A stretch of DNA of 64,000 nucleotides from Nitzschia sp. DOCU1. Lineage: Eukaryota; Bacillariophyta; Bacillariophyceae; Bacillariales; Bacillariaceae. Every line of letters begins with the position of its first letter. Within the stretch, counting starts at the first letter, position 1. This document shows, one piece after another, positions 10,089 through 20,910 of this stretch. Location of the stretch: the NCBI GenBank assembly GCA_951394045.1, contig OX595986.1, positions 1,178,001 to 1,242,000 on the forward strand. Reading direction: 5' to 3'. The notes beneath the pieces are model-generated. The model was not told the origin of the DNA and did no database searches. It saw only the letters and a program-made list of their open reading frames with translations. A program made the translations under genes and the position numbers.

Positions 10089-10517
10089 CAGGCGTTCTTC
10101 GGGAGGGCGACTATGACTCCCTCTTGGAATAGTGAAAGTGTACATGAATGAAGTTCACTATCTTAGCGCTCATGTAGTATCGATCTCTATCTAGAGTAGT
10201 GGTAGGCCTACGTTATATGGCCCTTACTTAAACTGATTGTGAAACTAAATAGAAAAAGTAGTAAAGGCTATTAGCGGATCCGGATGAAGCTTCGAAGAGC
10301 GCCAAGTACGGATTAGAAACCACCATCGATACAGTTAGTAGGAAAAATGCTTTCGCGGGGAAGTGCTCGTTTGTTAGGCTTCGCCGACATTCTTTTTCAG
10401 TCGTGGTCGCGATACGGACTGGATTAAGACTGAAATCTATAGTTTCTGCTAGTTAGGGTATCAAATATGGACATTATGAAACGCCGTGGTTGCGAGACAT
10501 ATGAATTACAAAATCAC

Positions 10518-10960
10518 TCATAGATTGCTTGGGGATACTGGTTTCGGCGCCATCGTTGTCTCGATTTCGTGATCTTGTCCCTCGGCGAAGCGAAATTCGT
10601 TGTCAGAAACTGCGACTAAATCATCGTCTGGAACTTCCAAGAACTGCAAGATCCTATCGTTGGGATGGCGCTTCTCCATCCACATGACGCTTATTGCTCT
10701 ACACAAAGCGAAAAGCTACCAGCTTGTAGTATAACCGTGTGCTTTCGGTAGCAACGGAGGTATTGCTGTGATCGACAAGTCCAAACAACGCTGTAGCGTG
10801 TTTGGTCATTCGTTCGATAGCTACAGTGCGTGCGGTCGCTGTGCATAGGTAGTGGTGGCGTGACATGCTTGCAACGACTAGTTCGATCACAGATACCGCA
10901 TCGGTATCTTTTTCAGAATGCAAGGGATCCGGGGGAAGAAAGGCGCCACAATGGAATTGA
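10518..10960 (-). pseudogene. Possible broken or undersplit minus-strand gene, unrecognised
   Basis: Two adjacent minus-strand frames meet near 10700. The upstream one ends LYYKLVAFRFV then stop. The downstream one continues within a few bases in another frame (RAISVMWMEKRHPNDRILQF..) and ends at 10518. The compositions look protein-like (VIELVVASMSRHHYL, FLEVPDDDLVAVSDNEFRF), and no plausible intron over 40 nt joins them. It may be a degraded gene, a sequence indel, or chance. No start or function is assigned. Confidence 0.25.
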
Positions 10961-11035
10961 GCACGTCGCAAAAGAGATTTGACAAGCACTAGGAATAGGT
11001 ATCTTCGACATCCCCTTACGTTGACCAAGAGGGTC

Positions 11036-11680
11036 ATGCCGCCTTCCGAGCGCCTTCCAAATCCGGCACCAATGCCACTGTTCTTCCTTCCTACCTTTCT
11101 CGGCATCATGTTTGCGATGGCTTTGGAAGCATTGAATTTCGAAGGCATCCTTGAGGCTATGCTACACAAAGACGCTCATCGAGTCGCATTGCTTGGGGTG
11201 GGAGTTTTTGCAATTGCCAATGCCAATTCTTTTCTCGGCGGGAGTGTGGTATTAGCGCGCGTCGAATACAATGTTAAGCTGCCGAATCTTTATGCAGACA
11301 CGAGGCATGGCGACGACAAGAATGCAATTCTTTTCAACTGTGTTCAACGTGATCACCAAAACTTTCTCGAAACGTATGCTCAGGTTGTACTTTCCGTATT
11401 GTTCACGGCTTTCGTAGCGGATCGGCCCAACATTTCCGGGTTTATATTGCTGGTGATTTCCATTTCTCGTATTAGCTACGCTGTTGGCTATAAATCGAAC
11501 ATCTCTAGTCGAATCACTGGACAACTTATGGCAATTCTTCATTATGAGTATTGGCATCGGGTACGCATTTTTGGTTGGAGCTACTGCTTTGGGCCTACAA
11601 CTCATCAACTCGGATCGTTGAATGCTACCATTTTTCTGGATCGTCGTAAGGCAATTGTAATGCCTATAGATTCGAGATAA
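11036..11680 (+). CDS. MAPEG-family protein (MGST3-like) with apparent 1-nt frameshift
   Basis: The open frame from ATG 11036 gives 214 aa. MAPEG proteins are microsomal glutathione transferases and peroxidases with four membrane helices. Diagnostic blocks are VEYNVKLPNLYAD and FNCVQRDHQNFLETYAQVV (the glutathione-binding RxHxN.E loop), followed by RISYAVGYKSN. After RITGQL the reading frame turns hydrophilic. If one base at about 11528 is skipped, the other frame continues as a typical fourth helix (FFIMSIGIGYAFLVGATALG) and stops at 11621. No GT..AG intron explains this. It is either a real frameshift that wrecks helix four or a base error. The family call is firm; the intact product is not. 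Confidence 0.75.
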   Translation: MPPSERLPNPAPMPLFFLPTFLGIMFAMALEALNFEGILEAMLHKDAHRVALLGVGVFAIANANSFLGGSVVLARVEYNVKLPNLYADTRHGDDKNAILFNCVQRDHQNFLETYAQVVLSVLFTAFVADRPNISGFILLVISISRISYAVGYKSNISSRITGQLMAILHYEYWHRVRIFGWSYCFGPTTHQLGSLNATIFLDRRKAIVMPIDSR

Positions 11681-11684
11681 GTTT

Positions 11685-12389
11685 TCAAAGATTTACTTTC
11701 CGTGCAATCCGAATAAAATCTTGCGCCGTCAGTAGCCCATCGCCCGACTGATCTGCGAGCTCGACCATTTCCTCCAATTCTTCCCTCGACATATCCTCGC
11801 CCAGCTCCAGGGCCACTCGCTGAAGATCCTCTATAACAACGACTCCCTTCCCATCCTGGTCCATGAGCTCAAAGGCTTTGTGCGCTTTGTCAGTTTGAAG
11901 TGCCTTGATGGCAGCAAATCGAAGAAAGGATGCTTCGTCCAGACTTTCCACGACGACAGGGTTTTCGTCGTCGTTGTCACCAAAAAAGGACTGAATCTCC
12001 TCTGACTTTGCCTCGAGTCCCAAATTTCTTAAGCATTTTTTCACCTTTGAAATGGAAAGCGACTCTGCGTGACGAAAGATTTGAATTTATGAGAACATCC
12101 ATCGGATGATGAAGCACTCTTTATCCCTAAAATCCACCACTTACTTTCGCCCTCCTTCTTCAAAGCATGCTGGAATGTCATTACAATTTCATCTTTTCGG
12201 TCTTGATCCACATCATCCTCTGGCGATGCAGTTGTCCGCGGACGCTTCTTCCCTTTACCTTTGGGTGGCTAGATATAGTAGAGAGACGACCCAAGCCATG
12301 GTGCGCGCAAATGCCGTTGGTGAGATGCAGTTCCAACATGAAGAAACGAAATGAGCAAAATCGTCAAGACCAGACCTACTTCTTACCAT
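11685..12389 (-). CDS. Centrin/caltractin-like EF-hand protein (three exons)
   Basis: Exons are proposed at 12387-12389 (ATG only), 12145-12268 and 11685-12064, with introns of 118 and 80 nt (donors GTAAGA and GTAAGT, acceptors CTAG and GCAG). The product is 168 aa, the usual centrin length. A basic N-terminus (PPKGKGKKRPR) leads into a degenerate first EF-hand. The frame then gives LSISKVKKCLRNLGLEAKSE, a canonical loop DQDGKGVVVIED and a last loop DQSGDGLLTAQD. Centrins bind calcium at basal bodies, nuclear pores or in DNA repair. The one-codon first exon is uncertain; an internal ATG at 12181 is an alternative start. Confidence 0.65.
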
Positions 12390-13097
12390 TCTCTGATACT
12401 TTTGGCAGTCGCAAACCAATCGCCCGTGCTTTCACCTTCTCCGAAGCGAGGTGATGACAACAAGACTTGAACGCAAACCTATGCCAAAGATATGGAATAG
12501 CAACCGCGTCGCCACTCAGAAACTTCCCACCACACAGCGCCCTGGCATCAACTCGCGATCGTCATTTTTGACATTGTATTGCCATGTGCGACATCCTTTT
12601 TGGCGGGAAGGAGCCAATGGCATTTCAGATAGCTGTCACGCCGCGCGCCGGCGTTGTACAGTATCGTATGATGACCCCACCACTTGGAAGCAGCCCGGCG
12701 GAAACTTACTTGATAAGGATACTGCTCGGTGATCCAACTGGGTCTCATCTTCATCAGCTAGCATTTCAATTGTTTTCGACAACTTGCTTCTTATTATACC
12801 ATAAACATTCTACTAGTTATCCGAACAAGGCATCTTGATTTGGCGGACGTAGCAGCTCTAGCTAGTTGAGGAAGTGGCAGAAGCGAACCCACTCCGTGTT
12901 ATCGTGGGCGGCAGGAAAAATGAGGGTACCCATCAGAAGTCGTTCTCTTCTTTGACACCATGATATCTTGGTTTCTCTGCCGTGGAAACTATTCTTTCTA
13001 CAACTGCATATGTTTCTAGGATCATGTGTCCTATATTGCATTGATATGTACTTGATTACAATTACGTGTGCTGATGATGATGACCTGCGCCTCACCT
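12390..13097. other. Intergenic gap, one orphan exon-like frame
   Basis: 708 bases. On the minus strand an ATG frame at about 12759-12702 (MLADEDETQLDHRAVSLS) runs into a good donor GTAAGTTT, but no in-frame partner exon was found. Otherwise nothing. Confidence 0.4.
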
Positions 13098-13862
13098 TTA
13101 TACCGTTGGCGCTTCCGACAATGGAGCAACGTCTCCCCCGTCCTCGTCCGGGGCTTCCAAAATGTCCTCCATGTTAGTAATTTTGACTTGTGCCTCTTCA
13201 TTTTCTTCCTCTTCGTCGCCCTCGTCGAGTGGCTCCAAGACATTCGAGGAGACTTCGCCTCCTGTAGTGATGGAGTTGCCGCGAGAAACGTTAACGTCTC
13301 GAAAGGCGGCGCAATCGTCCAAGGTTTCCTCGCTCAATCGTTCAGAGACAGGCGGTAAGTTAGACAGCGACTTGTTCAGTCTCTCGGAGTGTTCTTGCTG
13401 CTCTTTTAAATCCAACTCGAGCGTCCCCATCTTATCCGTAAGTAGGTCCGTATCAAAGCCCATCTCTTCCAAGCTCGAAATGGAGGACCCTCCGTCATAC
13501 GTCGGAGACCGGCTCCCCGAGCGATGCCCAGACGCTGGATCTGACTTTCTGCGTCTCATCTTCTTATGGAGTTCTCTCTCCAACTTACGCGGAATTTCTA
13601 ATGTGGAGAAACTGCCCGCTAATCCTAGCTTGGCCGTGTTGATTCGTAGCGGCGGTGTGTAGTCCGGAATTTCAGGAAACCCACCGCCATCTTCCCGGTC
13701 TGCATCCACAAACATTTCATCCGCTTCCAATGATTTTTCGTCATCCGATCGTACCGGCTTCATGGAAGTAGTGCTAGATTCGGTAGTCACTGTGGTCACC
13801 TTGTCGGTGGAAATGGAAGTGTCAGTTTTGAGGTTGGTGTAGGAAATGTCCTCCGCGGCCAT
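13098..13862 (-). CDS. Unknown acidic, Ser/Thr-rich protein
   Basis: 254 aa from ATG 13862 (MAAEDISYTNLK); the longer frame starts at TTG. The N-terminal third is rich in Ser and Thr, followed by PDYTPPLRINTAKLGLAGSF, a basic patch ELHKKMRRRKSDPASG that could be a nuclear signal, then a possible helix LELDLKEQQEHSERLNKSL and an acidic C-terminus (DEGDEEEENEEAQ). No catalytic motif, membrane helix or known domain is visible. It is probably mostly disordered and possibly regulatory. Confidence 0.7.
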   Translation of the reverse strand: MAAEDISYTNLKTDTSISTDKVTTVTTESSTTSMKPVRSDDEKSLEADEMFVDADREDGGGFPEIPDYTPPLRINTAKLGLAGSFSTLEIPRKLERELHKKMRRRKSDPASGHRSGSRSPTYDGGSSISSLEEMGFDTDLLTDKMGTLELDLKEQQEHSERLNKSLSNLPPVSERLSEETLDDCAAFRDVNVSRGNSITTGGEVSSNVLEPLDEGDEEEENEEAQVKITNMEDILEAPDEDGGDVAPLSEAPTV

Positions 13863-14496
13863 GATTGAAAATGTAGAATTCTTTTTATTTATTCGTGCTG
13901 TCAAGACTTGTCACAGAATACCTCTTGGCTGGGGTATGGAATGCCTAGCTGAGGGTGGGGTAATGGATGTAGTCTTGTGTCCTCCGTCGTGAATGCTTCG
14001 GGAACAAACTCGAGTTAACAACGCCTTCAACAGGGCGGCGGCAGCAGCGGTGCCAAAAAAGCTACGGGAGCTAACTGGTATTCCACGGTGGAAACGCATC
14101 TTTGTCTTGCGCGATGGCGGGCGCTTGGTGGCTGGACTTCGTGTTGATGTGGTCTTCGTAGGCTCACGTAAAATTAGTACTGAGGGGGTGCGCGCTTTGT
14201 GACCGAATTTCTGAGTGCCTTCCTTCGTTTTGGATTCGTTATTCTCTACCCGTGTCTCACAATATTCGCCTTATCGCGCATGCCTGTGCGTGAACGACTG
14301 AGACGACCAATTGAGATCTTTTCTCCCTCCGTCGCCTCGTGCCATCATCCAAATGCGTTTCGCAACCAATGGAGGCGAGATGCGTGCTATCGTAGTTTTT
14401 GTTGGCATCAATCTATTTTTTGCCGATCACTAGACAGCATTCTACCATTAGTTTTACACTACACGTACTGACTGTAGCAGCCGGACACTAGCAGGC
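13863..14496. promoter_or_regulatory. Divergent promoter region
   Basis: 634 bases between the starts of the 254-aa gene (-) and RRP43 (+). Frames of about 60-70 codons on both strands here (13911-14202) lack support. No recognisable element beyond the expected promoters. Confidence 0.35.
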
Positions 14497-15447
14497 ATGG
14501 AGACAACGACGACGAGCATAGAAAGCAATGTTCAGATGGACAGTGGGGACTACTTGAAAGCCTGGCTAAAGATCCCGCCCCAAGCAACGTCCAATTTGAG
14601 TAAATCCTTGGATCCTGAAGCACACGTCAAAGCCTATTGGAATGACAAGACACGGCCTGATGGTCGCATGTTTGTCCAAGCACGGCCTACCAAGGTAGCA
14701 TTTTCACTTCTCAAACATGCGGCTGGATCTGCATTAGTAAAACAGGGTGAAACCAAGGTGTTGAGTGCCATGACCATTCAAATTGGACAACCCGCCCCCG
14801 AACTTCCCGATCACGGCGATGTCGTCTTGTCCGTAACAACGCCCGACGTTTCGTCATCGCAACAACAGCATTTTGATGTGTTACAATCTTGGTTACAACG
14901 AATGTTAGATGATTTATTGCCACCGCAATTGACATTAATTACGGGGAAAGCTTGCATACGTTTGGTAGTCACAGTCTTGATTTTACAAGATGACGGGAAT
15001 CCACGAGATGTGGCACTGTTGGCGTGCATGGCAGCATGGAAGGATACGATACTTCCAACCATGGATCATTTGACGGAGCATCAGGGGAAATTATGGTGGA
15101 AGGAGTCGCCCATTACATCGCTAGTTGGCTCATCGTCAGAAGCAGCCAAGACAACGACGATCGTGGAGGACGACGACAACCAAGGATCCAAATCGTCAGA
15201 CTATCGCATATCATTGTCCATGGGAGTTTTGGAAAAGAATGGCAAGGCCCTGTTCTTGGTAGATCCATCCGCAGATGAAGCACCCTTTACTCAAGGAATT
15301 ATCACCGTCATTGTGACACTACCCAGTCGATCGTTGCAAGTGGAGTATGCAGGCTCAATCGCTTTGACAGCCACAGATTTGGCGTTGGCGGCGAAAATGG
15401 CAAATGGCCGAGTGGATGAACTCTGCAAACTATTAGTAAAATATTAA
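14497..15447 (+). CDS. RRP43: Exosome complex component RRP43/EXOSC8 (RNase PH-like)
   Basis: 316 aa with ATG at 14497. The RNase PH fold is recognisable from TRPDGRMFVQARPTKV (about 51-66), GSALVKQGETKVLSAM (about 77-92), PRDVALLACMAAW in the middle and GIITVIVTLPSRSLQVEYAGS near the end. The diverged phosphate/active-site residues and the position of the TRPDGR motif fit the inactive ring subunits of the eukaryotic exosome, closest in my judgement to RRP43. This ring channels RNA to Dis3/Rrp6 nucleases in nucleus and cytoplasm. RRP42 or RRP45 is the main alternative. Confidence 0.85.
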   Translation: METTTTSIESNVQMDSGDYLKAWLKIPPQATSNLSKSLDPEAHVKAYWNDKTRPDGRMFVQARPTKVAFSLLKHAAGSALVKQGETKVLSAMTIQIGQPAPELPDHGDVVLSVTTPDVSSSQQQHFDVLQSWLQRMLDDLLPPQLTLITGKACIRLVVTVLILQDDGNPRDVALLACMAAWKDTILPTMDHLTEHQGKLWWKESPITSLVGSSSEAAKTTTIVEDDDNQGSKSSDYRISLSMGVLEKNGKALFLVDPSADEAPFTQGIITVIVTLPSRSLQVEYAGSIALTATDLALAAKMANGRVDELCKLLVKY

Positions 15448-15678
15448 TATTCTCGCTACTAACTAGTAGTAGTATTCAATGGGGAGTATGAAATCGTTCC
15501 ATAATATACAGGTTATCGACATGTTTCAGGAGCAATCCACGATGACCGCTCGAGCCGTGTTCTCCGTTTATAAAGTGCCTTCTTCGGCTTTTCGCTTCTT
15601 GCTCTCGCCCCTACAAAGAAGGGTCCAACAATTAATTTTCATCAATCGTCTGAAACGACAACAAAAAACTCACGGAGC

Positions 15679-17078
15679 TTACAATTGTCCAGTCTCCTTG
15701 AGCATTTGTTGGAACCATTCCTGAGAGATATCAAAGGGCTTTCCTCCCTTGATACGTTCGAACTCAATGGCACGGATGGGAGTTCCTCCCTTTTCTTCAT
15801 CTTCACCCATGCATCCCGAAACTCCAGCAATCGCAGAGGCAACTCCTTCCTTGGCGCAGGCTCCAATCAAGTTGCGATCAAACTCATTGGCAGCAGCTGA
15901 TCGGGCAAAGTATCCAGACTTTTGCACCAAAGTCTTCTCAGCACCAATGGCTTCGGCCAAATGTTTGGCAAAGTATTGTCCAGGGTTGATCTTGGCCAAA
16001 GTGACGTGACCAAAGGCGTCGCGAGGAACTTCCTCACCGTTGGCCTCCATGTCGCGTACAATCTCTTCGACGCCAGTGCCCTCACCAAAGAAGACATTGA
16101 CGCAACCGTATTCGTCCATAATTTTCTTGAGACGAGCACCTTCGGCGACCAAGTCCAACTTGACCTCAGGGATCCAAATGGCGTGAATGTCGCGAGAGGC
16201 GCGGGACGAGGGGAAGAGGTCGCAGGCAAATTTCTGCTCGGACAAAATTTGACGGTAATAATAAGCCGTTCTGGAAGTCAAGTATCCAGAGTCACGACCC
16301 ATGCACTCGTGGAGAATCAACATGCGGGGGTTGGCAGTGGTTTCGTTGACAACATTTTGGAAGAAAATCGCTCCTTCCTTGGCCGCAGTGTCAGCTCCAA
16401 AGGTTTGCTTGATGGGGTAAACATCCTGCAAAGGAACAAGTCAGAAAATGCGGTCGACACAAAGTAGCAAAACTCCTCCTACTTACATTGTCCACTGTCT
16501 TAGGCATGCCCACAACAGTCACCCGTCCCCCGTGCTTCTCCAAGATGTACTTGGAAAGCTCAGCAGCCTGAGTGTTGGTGTCGTCTCCTCCAATGGTGTG
16601 AAGAACATGGACTTCGTCCTTGATAAGTCGCTGAGCGGCAACTTCCAAGGGAGTTTCTCCTTCCTGGACAAAGCCACGCTTCAAACAGTCCGCGGCGTTT
16701 GTCAACTGGAATAAAAGGAAAATAAAGAGGGGTGAGTGGCAGAATGAGGTTATAATGGCGCTCGCTTGGCACAATGACCCGCCGATGACGACGACGCACC
16801 TTGACGCGAGAATTTCCGATCGGGGAGCCACCGAGAAAGTTCAAGGCTTCCATGCTGGCCCATTCTTCTTCGGGGACAATGAAAGAGTCACCAAGGAGGA
16901 CTCCCTTGTAACCATCCGTGTACATACGGAGTGTAAGTCCGGAAATCTCTCCGGCCTTTTTTGCCTCAACCCAGTAATGGGCCAGCTGGCTGATGGAGCT
17001 ACTCAAACAGGGAGCCAGACCTCCAGAAGTCATCATGGCCACGTTGACGTGCTGTCCTTTGCGTGCGTAATCAGTCAT
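15679..17078 (-). CDS. PFP: Diphosphate-fructose-6-phosphate 1-phosphotransferase (PPi-PFK)
   Basis: Exons are 16800-17078, 16487-16705 and 15679-16425 with introns of 94 and 61 nt. The joins give GNSRVK/LTNAADC and PKTVDN/DVYPIKQ, exactly the family sequence. The product is 414 aa from ATG 17078. It phosphorylates fructose 6-phosphate with pyrophosphate, reversibly. TSGGLAP near the N-terminus and GGDDTN (about 132-137) form the phosphoryl-donor site; the second Asp of GGDD is the mark of PPi rather than ATP use. PKTVDND (about 161-167) carries the catalytic Asp and MGRDSGYLT (about 208-216) binds sugar phosphate. The length matches the short bacterial-type group, not the plant alpha/beta enzymes. 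No organelle leader is evident, so it is probably cytosolic. Confidence 0.93.
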
Positions 17079-17876
17079 GGTTCTAGTTTGTTGCTGAAGT
17101 ATCAACTTCTTTTGAAAGTGATGGAGGAACGAGAGAATGGTTTTTTATGATTGATGGCTCTCGCGAGAATGAATCTTTTGGTCGTCGTTGCGGGTCGGTC
17201 GTTCGCGTTGTTTACGACCGGTTCTGTTTGCGTCTTTGGTGGGGCGAAAGCTCGCGACGAAGGCGAAGAACTGTTTCGCTGGGTCGGTAGGCAAGTTCTC
17301 ATTGGTGGAGCGGGCCTGCAGCCATCAATTTACGGCGGGGCCTGGGTTCAAGATTCCAGATGGCGCCTTGCTGTCGTACGTCACGACGACATAATCCGCA
17401 CCTCCGGCGAACAGCGAACATTTCTTCGTGTCTGAAATTTCAATGCCGCCGGCAACCCGCAAAGCGAAGAAGAACTGTACCGAACGTCCTGTCCTTGTAG
17501 AGTACATACGGTTGTTCTTTACCTTTCGTTGAAGCTACACTACCACATATCTACGTGTGTATGCTAGGAGCAAGGTTGCTATACGCTCCTACTAGGAAGT
17601 AGTGGACAACTCATGCTTCAAATTGCCAAAACTCCCCCGCCTCTCTGATCAGGAAGAATTCTTTCTCCTGACTCCATTTCATACTCGATTTCATAGTGGT
17701 TCGTTCCCTCCGACAGGCACTACGGTAGCTGAGCTATTAACTTTGCCGGGGTCTAGCAGCAGTTGTGGCACGAAGACCAAAAGGTAAAATACAATTTGGT
17801 TCCGACGCTTTGCGAGATTCTTTCAAAACTAGGAAAACGAGTACCATAATTTAACAGGGGTAGGAACGAAGATCCT
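17079..17876. other. Intergenic gap, no gene seen
   Basis: About 800 bases between PPi-PFK and GRP170, both on the minus strand. Several short plus frames exist without recognisable content. It is likely the PPi-PFK promoter and the GRP170 3' UTR. Confidence 0.5.
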
Positions 17877-20800
17877 TTATAGTTCATTGTCAGTGTCTTT
17901 TGCTTCTGCGTCATCGGCAGGCTTTTCCTCGTCGCCAGCGCCAGCGGCTTCACGCGAGGCCTTTTCGTCGCCCGTGGCCTCTTCTTCGGTCTTGGATGCG
18001 CTGCCTTCATCGGCAGCCTCTCCTTCGGCCTCCGTTTCGTTTTCGGCCTTCTCGGTATCATTCTTCTTTGGTTTTACTGGCTTGGGCTTCCTGCTGAGCT
18101 TGGTAATGAGCCGCTCCAAAGACTTGCTCAGCGGGGGAACCTCTTCACTCGAAAAGGCTGGATCTTCGTGGGGAGCCTTTCCTTCTTGCTCCTCCAATTT
18201 CTCTTGCATCCACTTCCTGATTTCTTCAACCTTGGCCATAACGTCCCCCTTTTCTTCCTCGGTGACTTGAGGCATTGTCGTCTCCCATTTCTTAAGGAGC
18301 TCTTCGACCTTCGTGAGTTTATCGTTCATTGCAGCAATCGCTTCTGGGCGAGCAGTCAACTCCTTCATGCGGAACCAAATCTTCTCCGCCGGTTCAGAGA
18401 GCTCCTTGTACTTGGCCTGCATAGTTTCCAAGTCCGCGTCGTGGGCCTCAAAGTCCAACCAGTCAGACATATCGGATCCCAATTGACGGATTTCCTCCCG
18501 TTGCTCCTCCGTCGAAACCTGAGCGACCTTATCCTCATCGTCCGCAAGTTTGTTTTTGATCAAATAGCAGTAGCTCTCGACCCTGTTGCGAGCAGCCTCA
18601 AGCTCAATTCGCGCATTATCCTTTCGGGCCAGCTCTGCAAGTTTCTCCTTGGATTCGGCGAAGATGGCACTAGACATGGGCTGTACCTTTGATGTGTAGT
18701 ACTTTTCAACTTTCAATACCGCTCTGTGGGTTCTCTTCTTTTCCTGGACACGCGAGACAAACGCAGGGGGTTTCCGCCGGAAACCAAAAATCTAGACGAT
18801 GAGTGTGAACTCATAGAACGTACGGGCAGACTCCAACGGTGCTTGGACGTACCTTTTCGACAATCTTCGTCTTCTTTTCCTTCTTTTGTTCTTTCTCCTC
18901 TTTCTTGTCGTCGTCGGAAGTGGCGTTGCCATCTTCAGCCTTTTCCTCGCCTTCCTTCGGAGTCTCTTCAGTCTTTCGTTCAGCTTGATCACCTTCGGCA
19001 GCTGCTTCTTCCGTCTTATTTTCTGCCACGTCCTCGTCTTCAATTTCGACTTCCTCCTCGACCGTGTAAATCTCTTCCACGGCAGCCTCAGCCTTGATCA
19101 ACTCGGTAATGCCACTAGTGCTCAATTCAAACTGCAAGGATACCTTGGGCTTGCCTAATCCCTTTTCTTCCATTTCTTTGGCAAACTCGGCGACACCGGT
19201 CACTTTGTATCGTTGGAGCTCGGTACTGAAGAGAAGCAGCATTCAAACGTGTGAGAACGGTAATCAAAAAGACGCACAGAAGGATCCCGATTATAAACTT
19301 ACGCAACTCCTTTGGGTAGAGTCTCAGGATCAGCATAGTCCAGAGCACAATGAACATCAGCATCATGGGTAAAAGTAATCGTCTTCTTCTGTCCGAGCTT
19401 TCCTGCAGCCTTAAAAACGGTGGCCTCCTTGTTCCAAGGTTCTTCGCCGCCCTTTGCAGCGGCTTTCTCGAGGTCATTCAAGGTAACTTGTACAGGGAAA
19501 GGGTTGATATCGGTCAAACCGACAGTGCGGACGCGGAAGGCGGTAGAAATGTTTGCTCCGAAAAAGGCAGCTCCCAAAGCCATACTTTCATCAGAGTTAA
19601 TGTGGAGCCCGACCTCCTTTCCGCCCAAAGCAGCCGACAAGTCAGCCTGGACTTTTGGTACGCGCATACCACCTCCAATAAGTTCGATTTCGTCAATATC
19701 GTCCAAAGTCAAATTCGCCATTTTGATAGCCTTGTGGACGGGCGCGACCGCTCTCTCCATCAAGTCATCGCAGAGTTCTTCAAACTGCGGACGAGTAATA
19801 TGCATGGAAAGAGACATATCATCGTGCAAAGCGTCCAAGTGAACCGGAATCTCTTGGTTGGCAGAAAGTACGTGCTTGACCTTGTTGGCCTGCAATCGGA
19901 TCTTTGTCATGGCACGGGGATTTTCACGGACATCCTTGTTGTGGCCGCCCGCCTTTCTCCATTCACGGTTGAAGTGGTCTGCCATGTAGTCCACCAATCG
20001 GTTGTCAAATGCATTTCCACCCAAGGTTTCATCCCAGGCCTTGCCCAAGACTTCGATCGATCCAACAGTCTTCATCTTCTTCGAGTGCTTGCTTTCAGGC
20101 ACCTGATAGGCATGGTACTTAATAACGCTTACTTGCAATGCGCTCGCACCCAAGTTGTAAAAGAGGAAAACTTTGGGTTCCTCAAACGTTTTATCCATTC
20201 CAAAGTTAAGCGCCGCAGCTGTGTTCTCTTCAATGAGACCCAAAACCTTGAAATCTGCCAAGGCAGCCGAGTCCAAGTAAGCTTGGCGTTCGGCCTGGGT
20301 GGCAAAGGCGGGGACAGTCAGGACAATATCCTGAACGCTAGTAAATTCATTTCCCTTCTCCTTGCCATAGGCAACAGTGATTTCCTCAGCGTGCTTCAAA
20401 ACCATCGAAATGAGCTCTTCAGGAGTGTATGAGTCTACCCCATCGATCATGATGTAAAGTCCATTTCGAGTTTCATTGAACTTCGGGGTCAACGGGAAAT
20501 GGAACTCGGTCAAAATCTACATGCAATGACGGTAAAATGAGGTCACAGGTCACATCAAGCTACAATTCCATCTCGACGCCTGCCAAACATACCTTCACAG
20601 CGGGATGATTTTCGTCACGTCCCAACATGACCGTCATGGCGCCAGGAGTTCGTGTGGGCTTGCGGGCCAGCAAACTGCTAGCGTCCGCTCCGAAAAAGCG
20701 CGAGTCTTGATCAAAGAGGATCATTTGTTCAGTCTTTCGCTTCGAGTGCAAGTTAGTAACAATTTCCAACGGTGCTCCTCGTTGTACCAATGCAACTTTC

Positions 20801-20910
20801 ATGTAGAGCGATCCAAGATCGACTCCCAGAATGGCTTTGGCCGAAACGCAAGAAATCAAACTTCCTGCGACCCAGAGCAATGTGCTCTTTGTTGAAAGTG
20901 TAATCTTCAT
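17877..20910 (-). CDS. HYOU1: ER lumenal Hsp70-family chaperone GRP170/HYOU1 (Lhs1-like)
   Basis: Four exons, 20593-20910, 19303-20516, 18853-19225 and 17877-18743, with introns of 76, 77 and 109 nt; all junctions keep frame. The product is 923 aa. A signal peptide (about 1-24, ending CVSA) precedes the nucleotide-binding domain, with LGVDLGSLYMKVALVQ at about 27-42, IEENTAAALNFGMD at about 201 and IELIGGGMRVPKVQ at about 385. An acidic, Lys/Glu-rich loop (19.0 kb region) interrupts the substrate-binding part, as usual for large Hsp110/170 members. A long alpha-helical region follows and an acidic tail ends in DNEL, an ER-retrieval-like ending. GRP170 acts as nucleotide-exchange factor for BiP and as a holdase. 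Confidence 0.93.

Larger units (their letters stand above)
9942..11035. other. Intergenic gap with a short tandem repeat and a doubtful minus-strand frame
   Basis: About 1.1 kb. It contains two copies of a ~41-bp unit at about 10008-10088 and possible minus-strand coding at 10518-10960, both listed separately. Nothing else was seen. Confidence 0.45.

Noticed and set aside
12702..12759. Extra first exon for the centrin-like gene (MLADEDETQLDHRAVSLS then GTAAGTTT)
   Set aside because: The donor is good but no combination of acceptors keeps frame with the known exons.
13911..14202. Overlapping frames of about 60-70 codons on both strands in the RRP43 promoter
   Set aside because: They overlap each other, lack splice partners and have no recognisable content.
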